Made by a program: the position numbers and the translations under genes. This document shows positions 18,225-25,327 of a DNA stretch of 64,000 bases, one piece after another. Every line of letters starts with the position of its first letter. Within the stretch, counting starts at the first letter, position 1. The notes below the pieces were generated by a model, which saw only the letters and a program-made list of their open reading frames with translations, was not told the DNA's origin and did not search any database. The stretch spans positions 62,001 to 126,000 of the forward strand of contig JAHHHZ010000020.1 of NCBI GenBank assembly GCA_019359095.1, written 5' to 3'. This DNA comes from Pleurocapsa minor HA4230-MV1 (GTDB taxonomy: Bacteria > Cyanobacteriota > Cyanobacteriia > Cyanobacteriales > Xenococcaceae).

Positions 18225-18800
18225 ATGAATAAGACTAATCAGAAAACGCCAGGTAGACCTCGTAGTACCAAGTCTCATCAAGCCATATTAAAGGCTGCTT
18301 TAGAATTGCTAGGAGAAGTTGGTTTTGAAAACATGAGTATTGAGGCAATTTCGGCTCGTGCAGGAGTCGGGAAAACTACTATTTATCGGCGTTATAACAG
18401 CAAAGAGGAGTTAGTAGCTGACGCAATTGAAAGCATTAGACAAGATGTGGTGATTCCTGATACGGGAAATCTCGATCATGACCTTGATGAGTTGATTGAA
18501 AATGCTGCACAAATTACTCTTAGCGCTTTAGGCAGGCAAACAGTAGCCATGATTATCAGTAGTGCTGCTAGCAATTCTCAATTCGCTCAAATTTATTGGA
18601 CAAAATATCTACAGCCACGACGAGAAGCATTTGCTAGTGTGATTGAACGAGCAAAAATGAGAAATGAAATCCAGGTTGATGTTGATTCTGGTCTGATATT
18701 TGACTCTATGAGTGGAATTATGCTTTATGCCCTGATTTTTCCGCCTGAAACCGAATCTTGGACACAATATGTTCGCAAAGCATTACACCTGTTGTTTTAA
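18225..18800 (+). CDS. TetR/AcrR-family transcriptional regulator
   Basis: A 191-residue regulator. The N-terminal helix-turn-helix (about residues 30-62) includes MSIEAISARAGVGKTTIYRRYNSK, the classic TetR pattern, preceded by a basic arm (KTPGRPRSTKS). The C-terminal ligand domain has no diagnostic motif. It is transcribed away from the Coq4-like gene, and the dyad in between suggests autorepression and control of that gene. The ligand is unknown. Confidence 0.9.
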   Translation: MNKTNQKTPGRPRSTKSHQAILKAALELLGEVGFENMSIEAISARAGVGKTTIYRRYNSKEELVADAIESIRQDVVIPDTGNLDHDLDELIENAAQITLSALGRQTVAMIISSAASNSQFAQIYWTKYLQPRREAFASVIERAKMRNEIQVDVDSGLIFDSMSGIMLYALIFPPETESWTQYVRKALHLLF

Positions 18801-18960
18801 AAAGCAGGTAAACATATCTTATGAATACTTTTAAGTTGACTCAATCTTGCAGCAAAAAGTAAAACTGCTTGAATATCATCTAATTCTAAAAGTCATCAGT
18901 AATATTTAAAGTGCGATCGCTTTATAATAATAGGTTCTAATCAGAAAAACCCTCTAAAAT

Positions 18961-19269
18961 ATGCCTCAAGAACTTACCCCTTCTCAAAGGCTGACTCAAA
19001 TCGAAAAACTGCTAGAATCAGCAATCAAACTGAGTCATAGCAACACAGCTAAGATTGAAGCTAATGCAGAAGCAATTCAAGCTAATACAGAAGCGATCGC
19101 TAGCCAAGATCTCAAAATAGATCGCCTTACCCAACAAATGGATCGAGCTACAGAAATATTTATTGACTCAATGGGTGTAATGCGAGAAATGCAGAGTGAA
19201 ATTAGAGGTTTGCAAGTTGAAAATCGCCGTATTTTGGATCGTATTTATGGCGAAGAAAATCAAGAATAA
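18961..19269 (+). CDS. Small coiled-coil hypothetical protein
   Basis: A 102-residue protein that is almost wholly helical with heptad repeats. A short internal repeat reads IEANAEAIQANTEAIASQ, and the C-terminal half is LQVENRRILDRIYG. This layout is frequent in short cyanobacterial proteins of unknown role. There is no membrane segment. It may multimerise; no function assigned. Confidence 0.7.
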   Translation: MPQELTPSQRLTQIEKLLESAIKLSHSNTAKIEANAEAIQANTEAIASQDLKIDRLTQQMDRATEIFIDSMGVMREMQSEIRGLQVENRRILDRIYGEENQE

Positions 19270-19338
19270 AAACTATTGTTTTAAGAAATAGTCTTAACTA
19301 TACAGCGATCGCACTATTTTTAGAAGGATTTACAATAG

Positions 19339-21612
19339 CTAAGAGCTTTTCTTAAAATTACGCAATCTCAAAGCATTAGTGACTACCGAAACCGAACTGA
19401 ATGCCATTGCCCCACCAGCAATAATCGGATTGAGTAGCCAGCCAAAGAAAGGAAATAAAATCCCTGCTGCAATGGGGATACCGAGAATATTGTAGATAAA
19501 GGCAAAGAAAAGATTCTGACGGATATTATTAATAGTTGCTTTACTTAGTTCAATTGCGGTGACAATGCCTTGTAACTCTCCTGAAATAAGGGTAATATCG
19601 CTAGCTGCGATCGCTATATCCGTTCCTGTACCAATAGCAATACCCACATCGGCTTGAGCTAGGGCAGGGGCATCATTAATGCCGTCTCCCACCATTGCCA
19701 CAATTTTTCCTTCCTGTTGTAGTTCCCCGATCTTGGCTGCTTTTTGCTCGGGGCGCACTTGCGCTTCTACTCTAACTATACCTACCTGACGGGCGATCGC
19801 TTCGGCAGTTTTTTGGTTATCTCCTGTCAGCATCACTACTTCTAGATTGAGCTTACGCAATGCTTTAACTGCTGCGACAGATGAAGGTTTAACGGCATCG
19901 GCAATACCGATGATTCCTTCAAGTTCACCATCCACGGCAATTAAAACTACAGTTTTGGCTGCTGCTTCCCAGGTGTCTTTTTGCTGTTGTAAACTAGCGG
20001 TTTTGATGCCCAACTCCGACATCCAGCGTTGAGTACCGATTTGGACTAAATGATCGCAAACTATACCTTGAACTCCGCTACCTGCGATCGCGTTAAAATC
20101 TTTCGCCTCTGATAAATCGACACCCTGTAACTGGGCATATCTAACAACTGCATCGGCAAGGGGATGTTCAGAATTGCGTTCGACTGCTGCCACCAAACGT
20201 AATAACTTTAGTTCTGCGTCATGGCTGAATCTTCTAACTGTTTGGTAATTAGTAACCGTAGGTTTACCTTGAGTAATTGTCCCTGTTTTATCAAGAACTA
20301 TTGTTTGCAGTTTATGAGCCAATTCTAAGCTGGCTGCACTTTTAATTAAAATGCCGTTTTCCGCACCTTTCCCCGTACCTACCATTACAGATGTAGGTGT
20401 TGCCAAACCCAATGCACAGGGGCAGGCGATAATTAATACTCCTACCGTTGTAATTAATGCCACAGAGACATTACCCATGATGGTAAACCAGAGGATGAAA
20501 GTAGCAATGGCGATCGCAATCACCACAGGTACAAACCAAGCTGTAACGCGATCGGCAAGTCTTTGTATAGGTGCTTTTGAGCCTTGAGCATCCTGTACCA
20601 ACTGCACGATCTGCGCCAAGACTGTATCTGTGCCGACTCTAGTAGCTTTAAATTTAAAACTGCCTGTCTTATTAATGGTTGCGCCAATCACCCGATCCCC
20701 TGGCTCTTTTTTAACAGGAATACTTTCCCCCGTGATCATTGCTTCGTCGATTGTGGAATTACCACTAATAATTTCTCCATCAACAGGAATCTTTTCCCCA
20801 GGGCGTACTAAGATGGTGTCGTCAATCTGTACTTCATTAATCGGTAGATCAATTTCTCGCCCATTACGAATAACTCTGGCATCTTGAGCCTGTAAACCCA
20901 TCAGTTGCCGAATTGCTGCTGAGGTTTGTCCTTTAGCGCGATTTTCAAACCATTGCCCTAAAAGAATTAAAGTAATAACAACCGCTGCGGTTTCGTAGTA
21001 AACCTCTGGCATCAAGCCTTGGCTAAGAAAGAAGTTAGGAAAAACGGTAGCAAATAGAGAATAAAAATAGGCTGCACTTGTACCTAACGCAATCAAAGTA
21101 TTCATAGTCGCAGCATGACGCTTAAAAGCTTTCCACGCACCGATATAAAACCGATAACCACACCAAAATTGTACAGGGGTAGTTAAGATTAGCTGTAGCC
21201 ATGGGTTATGCAACCATGTGGGAATGAAAGGTAAGTTTAAACCCATCATCATTGGTAACGAACCAACGATCAGCAGCAGGCTAATTATGCCACCGACAAT
21301 TATTTTGAGCTTTAAATCCCGTGATTCTAATCTACGGGCAGCTTTTTCTGGATCATCCTCTCCCGTAACCATTGCTTGTTTTTGCAGAGAATAAGCAGAA
21401 TATCCTGCCTCTTGGATGGCAGCTTGGATATCTTCAATACTAGTTTGGCGAGGATTATATTGGATGCTAGCTTGTTCTGCACCAAAGTTGACGTTACACG
21501 ACTCTACCCCAGGTACGCGGCTAATCGCCTGTTCAATACTGCTGGCACAGGAAGCACAACTCATCCCTCTGAGTTTGAGATTTATTTTTTCTGTATTTGT
21601 CGTCGTACTCAT
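19339..21612 (-). CDS. Copper-translocating P1B-type ATPase (CtaA/PacS-like)
   Basis: About 757 residues from the ATG at 21612; an earlier in-frame ATG at 21642 adds [10 protein letters not shown] and is less likely. It has an N-terminal HMA domain with GMSCASC, a hydrophobic core of about eight helices with the CPC metal site ([13 protein letters not shown]), the phosphorylation motif [10 protein letters not shown], and [12 protein letters not shown] in FIYNILGIP and [16 protein letters not shown] in the last helices are typical of Cu+ pumps. In cyanobacteria such pumps move copper to the thylakoid or plasma membrane side for plastocyanin and oxidase. The copper chaperone gene lies immediately upstream. 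Confidence 0.93.
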   Translation of the reverse strand: MSTTTNTEKINLKLRGMSCASCASSIEQAISRVPGVESCNVNFGAEQASIQYNPRQTSIEDIQAAIQEAGYSAYSLQKQAMVTGEDDPEKAARRLESRDLKLKIIVGGIISLLLIVGSLPMMMGLNLPFIPTWLHNPWLQLILTTPVQFWCGYRFYIGAWKAFKRHAATMNTLIALGTSAAYFYSLFATVFPNFFLSQGLMPEVYYETAAVVITLILLGQWFENRAKGQTSAAIRQLMGLQAQDARVIRNGREIDLPINEVQIDDTILVRPGEKIPVDGEIISGNSTIDEAMITGESIPVKKEPGDRVIGATINKTGSFKFKATRVGTDTVLAQIVQLVQDAQGSKAPIQRLADRVTAWFVPVVIAIAIATFILWFTIMGNVSVALITTVGVLIIACPCALGLATPTSVMVGTGKGAENGILIKSAASLELAHKLQTIVLDKTGTITQGKPTVTNYQTVRRFSHDAELKLLRLVAAVERNSEHPLADAVVRYAQLQGVDLSEAKDFNAIAGSGVQGIVCDHLVQIGTQRWMSELGIKTASLQQQKDTWEAAAKTVVLIAVDGELEGIIGIADAVKPSSVAAVKALRKLNLEVVMLTGDNQKTAEAIARQVGIVRVEAQVRPEQKAAKIGELQQEGKIVAMVGDGINDAPALAQADVGIAIGTGTDIAIAASDITLISGELQGIVTAIELSKATINNIRQNLFFAFIYNILGIPIAAGILFPFFGWLLNPIIAGGAMAFSSVSVVTNALRLRNFKKSS

Positions 21613-21676
21613 GATTAATAGCTGGGGCGAATGAGCATCCACCCTGACAGAGAGTTTTATATTTTTGCATGACTAC

Positions 21677-21871
21677 TTAAGCAGGAGTATAGCCAGCAGC
21701 AGCGATCGCTTTTCGCACGGATGATTCTGAAACAGTACTTTCTACCATTACCTGTTTAGTTTGAGGATCGGCTTGTACTTCGGCAGTCGGATCGATTGAT
21801 TGAACTGCTTTAGTGATGGTTTCAGCGCAAGCACCGCAAGCCATATCAGGAACGTTCAGTTCTATTGTCAT
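21677..21871 (-). CDS. Heavy-metal-associated (HMA) copper chaperone
   Basis: A 64-residue single HMA domain with metal-binding cysteines C12 and C15 in MACGACAETI, and the usual beta-alpha-beta-beta-alpha-beta pattern ending in AIAAAGYTPA. Proteins of this kind (Atx1/CopZ) hand Cu+ to P1B ATPases such as the one encoded just downstream, 64 bases away. The two very likely share the MerR-type promoter in front of this gene. Confidence 0.92.
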   Translation of the reverse strand: MTIELNVPDMACGACAETITKAVQSIDPTAEVQADPQTKQVMVESTVSESSVRKAIAAAGYTPA

Positions 21872-21903
21872 AATGATTACCTGATTTATTTGGTTATAAA
21901 TTG

Positions 21904-21935
21904 AGTTTAAACTCTCTAGTCGACTATAGAGTCAA
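21904..21935 (-). promoter_or_regulatory. MerR-type metal-responsive promoter of the copper chaperone/ATPase genes
   Basis: On the minus strand, a -35 box TTGACT (21935-21930) is followed by a dyad with CTCTATAGTCGACTAGAG at its core and then TAAACT (21909-21904). The spacer is 19 or 20 bases, depending on whether TTAAAC or TAAACT is the -10. Overlong spacers filled by a dyad are the hallmark of MerR-family promoters, and the CTATAG/CTAGAG half-sites resemble those I recall for PbrR/ZntR-type promoters. The ATG at 21871 lies 32 bases beyond the -10. No merR gene is in the window. Confidence 0.7.
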
Positions 21936-21939
21936 GCCC

Positions 21940-22014
21940 CTAGTAGGTAGTAGATTTTAGATTTTAGTTAAAAAACGTCCGAACATTGTCTATGTCTAGT
22001 ATTGCCGTAACTTA
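21940..22014. repeat. Dispersed GTAGTAG / AAAAACGTCC repeat, copy 1
   Basis: TAGTAGGTAGTAG is followed by TTTTAGTTAAAAAACGTCC, GAACATTGTC and CTAGTATTGC. The same order of words is found around 25162-25215. It sits directly upstream of the metal-type promoter. Confidence 0.7.
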
Positions 22015-22086
22015 AAAGCGATCGCTTTAAGGCAAAATTTTATTAATATTTATAATTAGCTTCTCAACGACGAAAATAATTACAAA

Positions 22087-22111
22087 GTAGGGTGGGCATT
22101 GCCCACCCTAC
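22087..22111. repeat. Perfect 12-bp-arm palindrome GTAGGGTGGGCA...
   Basis: The arms GTAGGGTGGGCA and TGCCCACCCTAC are separated by one base. This palindrome is a well-known type of dispersed cyanobacterial repeat. It lies between two minus-strand genes and could form a hairpin in the transcript; no T run follows it, so I do not call it a terminator. Confidence 0.6.
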
Positions 22112-22237
22112 GGATTTTGATTGTTTTAACCCAACAAGTTAAATATTTTAAATCACTCTTAAAAGATGGATTTCAACAATTGTGATTATTTATTTAAACT
22201 GATTTTCAATTGTTTACGTCATGGCAGCACTGCAAAT

Positions 22238-22639
22238 TTACGCCATGTTTTGCGGACAATACCCTAATCTGTTGACAATCTGATCGCGGAAGATTTCAAT
22301 TTCTTTAGCCTCTGGTTTGCCGTGAACTACTACAACCACTTGATAGCGGTTCATAACCGTAGTAGGAGATTCTCCAGCTTCTAATCTATCTAAGGCTTGA
22401 ATTACTTTCGATGATGGTTGAGCAGAAAGTCCCATTTCGTTTAAAAAAGCCTGAAGATTCTCAGCTAATCCTGCAGGGATAAAATTTTTCAAACATACTT
22501 TAACTATCCAGCGGTCAATTTGGTTGATAACTGCCACAGAATCTAAGTATGGTTGATATTGGTTGCGTAAATGTTTGATAACTCTCAGGGTAAAACTGGC
22601 GTTAGAAAAGGAGTAGGTATATTCTTTGTTTATTTTCAT
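22238..22639 (-). CDS. Hypothetical protein (133 aa)
   Basis: A 133-residue cytoplasmic-type protein, beginning MKINKEYTYSFSNASFTLRV and ending RLGYCPQNMA. There is a hydrophobic strand near residue 100 (YQVVVVVHG). No metal, nucleotide or DNA-binding motif is visible. The codon usage resembles its neighbours. It stands alone, with 366 bases to the copper genes downstream. No function assigned. Confidence 0.65.
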   Translation of the reverse strand: MKINKEYTYSFSNASFTLRVIKHLRNQYQPYLDSVAVINQIDRWIVKVCLKNFIPAGLAENLQAFLNEMGLSAQPSSKVIQALDRLEAGESPTTVMNRYQVVVVVHGKPEAKEIEIFRDQIVNRLGYCPQNMA

Positions 22640-22801
22640 TGTGTTTAATTGAGATACTTCTAACTAAACGGGTCTTACAAGCTAGCGAACCTAAGTTGCT
22701 ATGTAGCCCCGATCAAAAGCAAAATCTAACTAGTTGATATTTGAGCAATCTCGATCGCCAAAGAATTATAGGCAAGATACTAAATCCTCGATCCTGTATT
22801 T

Positions 22802-22943
22802 TTAGGCAAAATAAATTGCGTCTTGAGAAACTTTTACTTCAGAACGCATCTTGATACAGTCACTACAACAAACAATATCCCCCTGCCACACTGCTCACAA
22901 AAAATTAATTGCCCTAACACTTTGAGATCACCATTTGAGTTAT
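22802..22943 (-). pseudogene. Possible frameshifted small cysteine-rich (zinc-ribbon-like) gene
   Basis: Reading the minus strand in one frame gives NSNGDLKVLGQLIFCEQCGR. After the run of five G (22879-22883 on the plus strand as C), a different frame continues DIVCCSDCIKMRSEVKVSQ and AIYFA and ends at a stop at 22804. Together these make one plausible small protein with CxxC pairs, broken by a one-base indel in a homopolymer. It may be a real pseudogene, a sequencing error, or chance. Confidence 0.3.
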
Positions 22944-23221
22944 TGAATTAAAGTTATCTGACCGTATTGATTAATAGAATATAAAATAACAATTTGAGGA
23001 ACTTGTGAAGAACGAGTAATTTTAAAGTCCGAGGTTAATCGTGAGTTTAAGTTATGTATCAAAAGGCGATCGCGCTAACCATAACCAGAAAGTCAGAAGC
23101 CGAACGGCTATTGGTAATTTGAGGTGGGAAAATAATCAATGATCACAGCATAATCATATTTAGCAGATATGATCCTTAAGTTTGTTGACCAACGGTCAGG
23201 CAAGCCCTGTCGTTTTATATC

Positions 23222-23290
23222 CGAAGGTGTATGCTAAAGCATTTGCGGAGCTTATCCTTTAGGACTAGCTTCGCGTCGTCCTTTAGGACG
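23222..23290. repeat. Dispersed TCCTTTAGGA-type repeat, copy 3
   Basis: The forward-strand order is GTATGCTAAAGCATTTGCG, GAGCTTATCCTTTAGGACTA, then TCGTCCTTTAGGAC. It matches the reverse complement of 10252-10324 over nearly its full length. It is the last recognisable item in the spacer of about 760 bases (22640-23405), which otherwise contains no intact gene. Confidence 0.75.
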
Positions 23291-23405
23291 GCAGGGAACC
23301 TGACCTCTAATGATATGAGCATCAAGCATATTTTATTAATTGACGATCGCGATCGCATCAAAACCTGATAGATACAGCAAATACGATAGTGATACTTCTC
23401 TGATT

Positions 23406-24971
23406 ATGGCTAATAGTAATACTTCTAGACTAATTATTCAAATGCAGCAGCCAGATTTTTATCCTCATGCTGTAGTTGAAGATCTTAAATTAGTTCAGAC
23501 TCATGCTTCTTATGTTTTTTTAACTGGAAACTATGTTTATAAAGTTAAAAAAAATGTAAATTATGGTTTTCTTGATTATTCCAGTTTAACTAAAAGAAAG
23601 TTTTTTCTAGATGAAGAATTAAGACTAAATAGAAAAATTGCTCCAGAACTTTATTTAGAAGTTCTTCCCATTAGCCAGCATGATTCTAAATTTATTTTGG
23701 CTAATTCAGCTAATATTGTTGAATATGCTCTTAAAATGTACGCCTTTCCGCAAGAAAATTTATTTAGTAATCTTTTAGAAACAGATCGACTTAGCAGCGG
23801 TCGCTTAATTGAATTAGGAAAAGTTGTCGCAAAATTTCATCAGAATGCTGATACTAATGAATATATTAGTAAGTTTGGAACTGCTGCCAACATTCGAGTA
23901 GCTTTTGATGAAAACTATCAACAATCTCAAAAATATGTGGGAAAAGTTCAAACTAGGGAGCAGTTAGAAGCTACTAAAGTTTATACTGACTATTTTTTTA
24001 CAGAGCGAGAATCTTTACTGAAGGAGAGAGTTAAGCAAGGAAAAATTAAAGAATGTCATGGAGATTTGCATCTTAATAATATCTGTCTCTGGCACAAGCA
24101 AATTCAATTATTCGATCGCCTTGAATTTAACGAATCCTTTCGCTTCGTTGATACGATGTACGATGTAGCATTCATCGTTATGGATTTAGAAGCGAGAAAA
24201 AAGCCAGATTTAGCTAATATTTTTCTGAATAGCTATTTAGAATATACTGGTGACTGGACAGGCTTACTAGTCTTACCTTTATATCTAAGTAGACAAGCCT
24301 ATGTCAGGGCGAAGGTAAATTCATTTCTGCTGGACGATCCTCAAGTTAGTGAGGACAAAAAACAACAAGCCAAAAAAACTGCTAGGGAGTACTATCAATT
24401 AGCCTATCAGTATACTCAAACTAAATCAGGTAGTTTGCTCCTGATGTCTGGTTTATCAGGTTCGGGTAAGAGTACTGTCGCCAGAACTATTGCGCGGAAT
24501 AAAGGCGCAATTCAGATTCGTTCTGATGCTGTACGTAAACATCTAGCAGGAATACCTGTAGATCGAGTAGATCGATCGGCAAGCGATCGCTTATATACAG
24601 CAGCTATGACCCAAAAAACCTACGATCGCCTTTTAGAACTAGGCTTAATTTTAGTCAAAGAAGGATACACAGTAATTCTCGATGCCAAATACGATCGCCT
24701 TAGTCTGCGCCAAGCTGTAATCACCCAAGCCAAACAAAATATACTACTGAAGATAATTTATTGTACTGCTCCAGAATCAGTATTACGCGATCGCCTTAGT
24801 CTGCGCCAAAATGATATATCTGATGCTACAGCCGATTTAATCGCCACTCAGCAGGCAAAAGCCGAAGATTTCAGCAGCCAAGAACGAGATTATGTCATCA
24901 CCATCGATACGTCTCAAGCAAACTGGTCAGAAAAATTGAGCAACATTTATAGCCGTACAAAGTTAGATTAG
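23406..24971 (+). CDS. Aminoglycoside-phosphotransferase-like / AAA_33 ATPase fusion
   Basis: About 521 residues from the ATG at 23406; an in-frame TTG at 23340 would add 22 residues. The N-terminal part has a kinase-like fold of the APH type, with VYKVKKNVNYGFLDYS and the Brenner-type motif ECHGDLHLNNIC, then FDRLEFNESFRFVD. The C-terminal part is a P-loop kinase with GLSGSGKSTVARTIA. Such two-domain proteins are widespread and their substrates are unknown; drug resistance should not be assumed. An in-frame repeat encodes DRLSLRQ twice (see findings). Confidence 0.85.
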   Translation: MANSNTSRLIIQMQQPDFYPHAVVEDLKLVQTHASYVFLTGNYVYKVKKNVNYGFLDYSSLTKRKFFLDEELRLNRKIAPELYLEVLPISQHDSKFILANSANIVEYALKMYAFPQENLFSNLLETDRLSSGRLIELGKVVAKFHQNADTNEYISKFGTAANIRVAFDENYQQSQKYVGKVQTREQLEATKVYTDYFFTERESLLKERVKQGKIKECHGDLHLNNICLWHKQIQLFDRLEFNESFRFVDTMYDVAFIVMDLEARKKPDLANIFLNSYLEYTGDWTGLLVLPLYLSRQAYVRAKVNSFLLDDPQVSEDKKQQAKKTAREYYQLAYQYTQTKSGSLLLMSGLSGSGKSTVARTIARNKGAIQIRSDAVRKHLAGIPVDRVDRSASDRLYTAAMTQKTYDRLLELGLILVKEGYTVILDAKYDRLSLRQAVITQAKQNILLKIIYCTAPESVLRDRLSLRQNDISDATADLIATQQAKAEDFSSQERDYVITIDTSQANWSEKLSNIYSRTKLD

Positions 24972-24995
24972 GACATTAATAGTAATCGGCTCGAA

Positions 24996-25215
24996 GGTAG
25001 TAGGTAGTAGGTAGTAGGTAGTAGGTAGTAGGCAGGGCTATTTCATTCTCATCTATCCAGAGAATAAATTCTCTGTTTAAGTACATTAAGTCCGTTTAAA
25101 CGGACTTTAATGTTAAGCCAAGAAATTTATTTCTTGGTTCACTTAGAACGAAATAGCCCTGGGTAGTAGGTAATATATTTTAGTTAAAAAACGTCCTAAC
25201 ATTGTCTAGTATTGC
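24996..25215. repeat. Heptamer array GGTAGTA and AAAAACGTCC repeat, copy 2, split by a MITE
   Basis: Five tandem GGTAGTA units (24996-25032) are interrupted by the element at 25033-25161. The repeat then resumes with GGTAGTAGGTAATATATT, TTAGTTAAAAAACGTCC, TAACATTGTCTAGTATTGC. Copy 1 at 21940-22014 has the same right half without an insertion and so shows the empty site. The heptamer resembles the short tandem repeats known in filamentous cyanobacteria. Confidence 0.78.
25033..25161. mobile_element. MITE-like element, copy B (129 bp, reverse orientation)
   Basis: This is the reverse complement of the element at 15886-16019, with roughly 90% identity by eye. The ends are CAGGGCTATTTCATTCT and AGAACGAAATAGCCCTG, and the same three palindromic blocks appear in reverse order. 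It is flanked by GGTAGTAGG on both sides (25024-25032, 25162-25170), again 9 bases, within the heptamer array. It is noncoding. Confidence 0.88.
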
Positions 25216-25327
25216 TATAAAACATTTAAACATCTTGAAATTAGTTAAGCAGGCTCTAATATTAGATTAAAGCCTGCTTATTGATAAGTCGGTCAATTCA
25301 AAGTGATAACAAACTACAAACTGAAAA

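Noticed and set aside
23406-24971. Aminoglycoside resistance determinant
   Set aside because: The APH-like fold is fused to a P-loop kinase, a common house-type design with no evidence for drug substrates.
24996-25215. CRISPR array
   Set aside because: The repeats are direct 7-base tandem units without spacers, interrupted by a MITE; no cas genes are nearby.
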